Below are positions 36,327-36,531 of a stretch of DNA of 36,531 bases, in pieces (position 1 is the first letter of the stretch; each line of letters opens with the position of its first letter). Below the pieces are notes generated by a model. That model was not told where the DNA came from and ran no database searches. It was given only the letters and a program-made list of their open reading frames with translations. Made by a program: the position numbers and the translations under genes. Source of the DNA: Chrysochromulina tobinii. Lineage: Eukaryota; Haptophyta; Prymnesiales; Chrysochromulinaceae. The DNA lies in assembly GCA_001275005.1 (NCBI GenBank), contig JWZX01002296.1, forward strand, positions 1 to 36,531. Reading direction: 5' to 3'.

Positions 36327-36531
36327 GGCAGGGGCTTCCTTTTGGACGCCTGCAGTCGGACCGAACGGAGGCAGCCTGGGTGCCGAGCTCCCTCGCGATC
36401 AAACTCGGTCCCGGACCAGCACCAAAAAGTCCTTTCTCGGTAACTTAAAGGCGCCCTGAGAACTTCAGGGTTTTTTGGTCCGTTTTCCCATGGGAAAGGA
36501 CGCGTCCTTTCCCGTTCAGCCCGTGCTGTCG

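Overview
The window is nuclear DNA of a eukaryotic alga with a secondary plastid of red-algal origin. A haptophyte fits best and a pelagophyte-type stramenopile is the main alternative. The DNA is GC-rich and gene-dense. Genes lie on both strands and carry few, short (about 90-185 bp) GT-AG introns whose reading frames close exactly when spliced. There are eukaryotic genes (centrin, a USP5-type deubiquitinase, NIPA-like transporters) and several proteins with a signal peptide followed by a transit or Tat-type segment. The zeaxanthin epoxidase leader has an AGFAP motif of the 'ASAFAP' type that marks complex red plastids. Having both zeaxanthin epoxidase and violaxanthin de-epoxidase points to an alga with a xanthophyll cycle. 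Nothing bacterial, viral or CRISPR-like was seen.

Layout. 1-5 kb: a minisatellite, a PX-IQ-membrane protein (+), a methyltransferase-like protein (-), a duplicated plastid-lumen protein (-) and centrin (-). 5.6-8.7 kb: a four-exon USP5/UBP14 homologue (+) with an apparent frameshift. 8.7-9.9 kb: no gene. 9.9-12.8 kb: a CPA1 Na+/H+ exchanger (-). 13-18 kb: a METTL21-like methyltransferase (-), an FkbM methyltransferase (-) and a plastid RluD-type pseudouridine synthase (+). 18-23.5 kb: zeaxanthin epoxidase, a TylF-type methyltransferase and violaxanthin de-epoxidase, all on the minus strand. 24-31.8 kb: a NIPA-like transporter, a proline-rich membrane protein, an unrecognised 240-aa protein, a ThiD-ThiE fusion and another unrecognised protein, all plus strand. 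32-36.4 kb: plastid LepA/EF4 and a second NIPA-like transporter (both minus).

How the genes relate. At least five products look plastid-directed: the lumen repeat protein, the RluD-like enzyme, ZEP, VDE and LepA; ThiDE may be a sixth. The most coherent module is ZEP plus VDE, the opposing enzymes of the photoprotective xanthophyll cycle, on one strand within 5.3 kb. The VDE intron carries a recent-looking 65-bp-period duplication that copies its own 5' splice site.

Repeats: a roughly 240-bp dispersed repeat lies 5' of two minus-strand genes (3.0 and 13.1 kb). A foldback with a perfect 24-bp inverted repeat lies at 21.6-21.8 kb. An AT-rich block with terminal inverted repeats lies at 34.3-34.8 kb. 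All functional calls come from reading motifs and remembered family patterns; no search was run.
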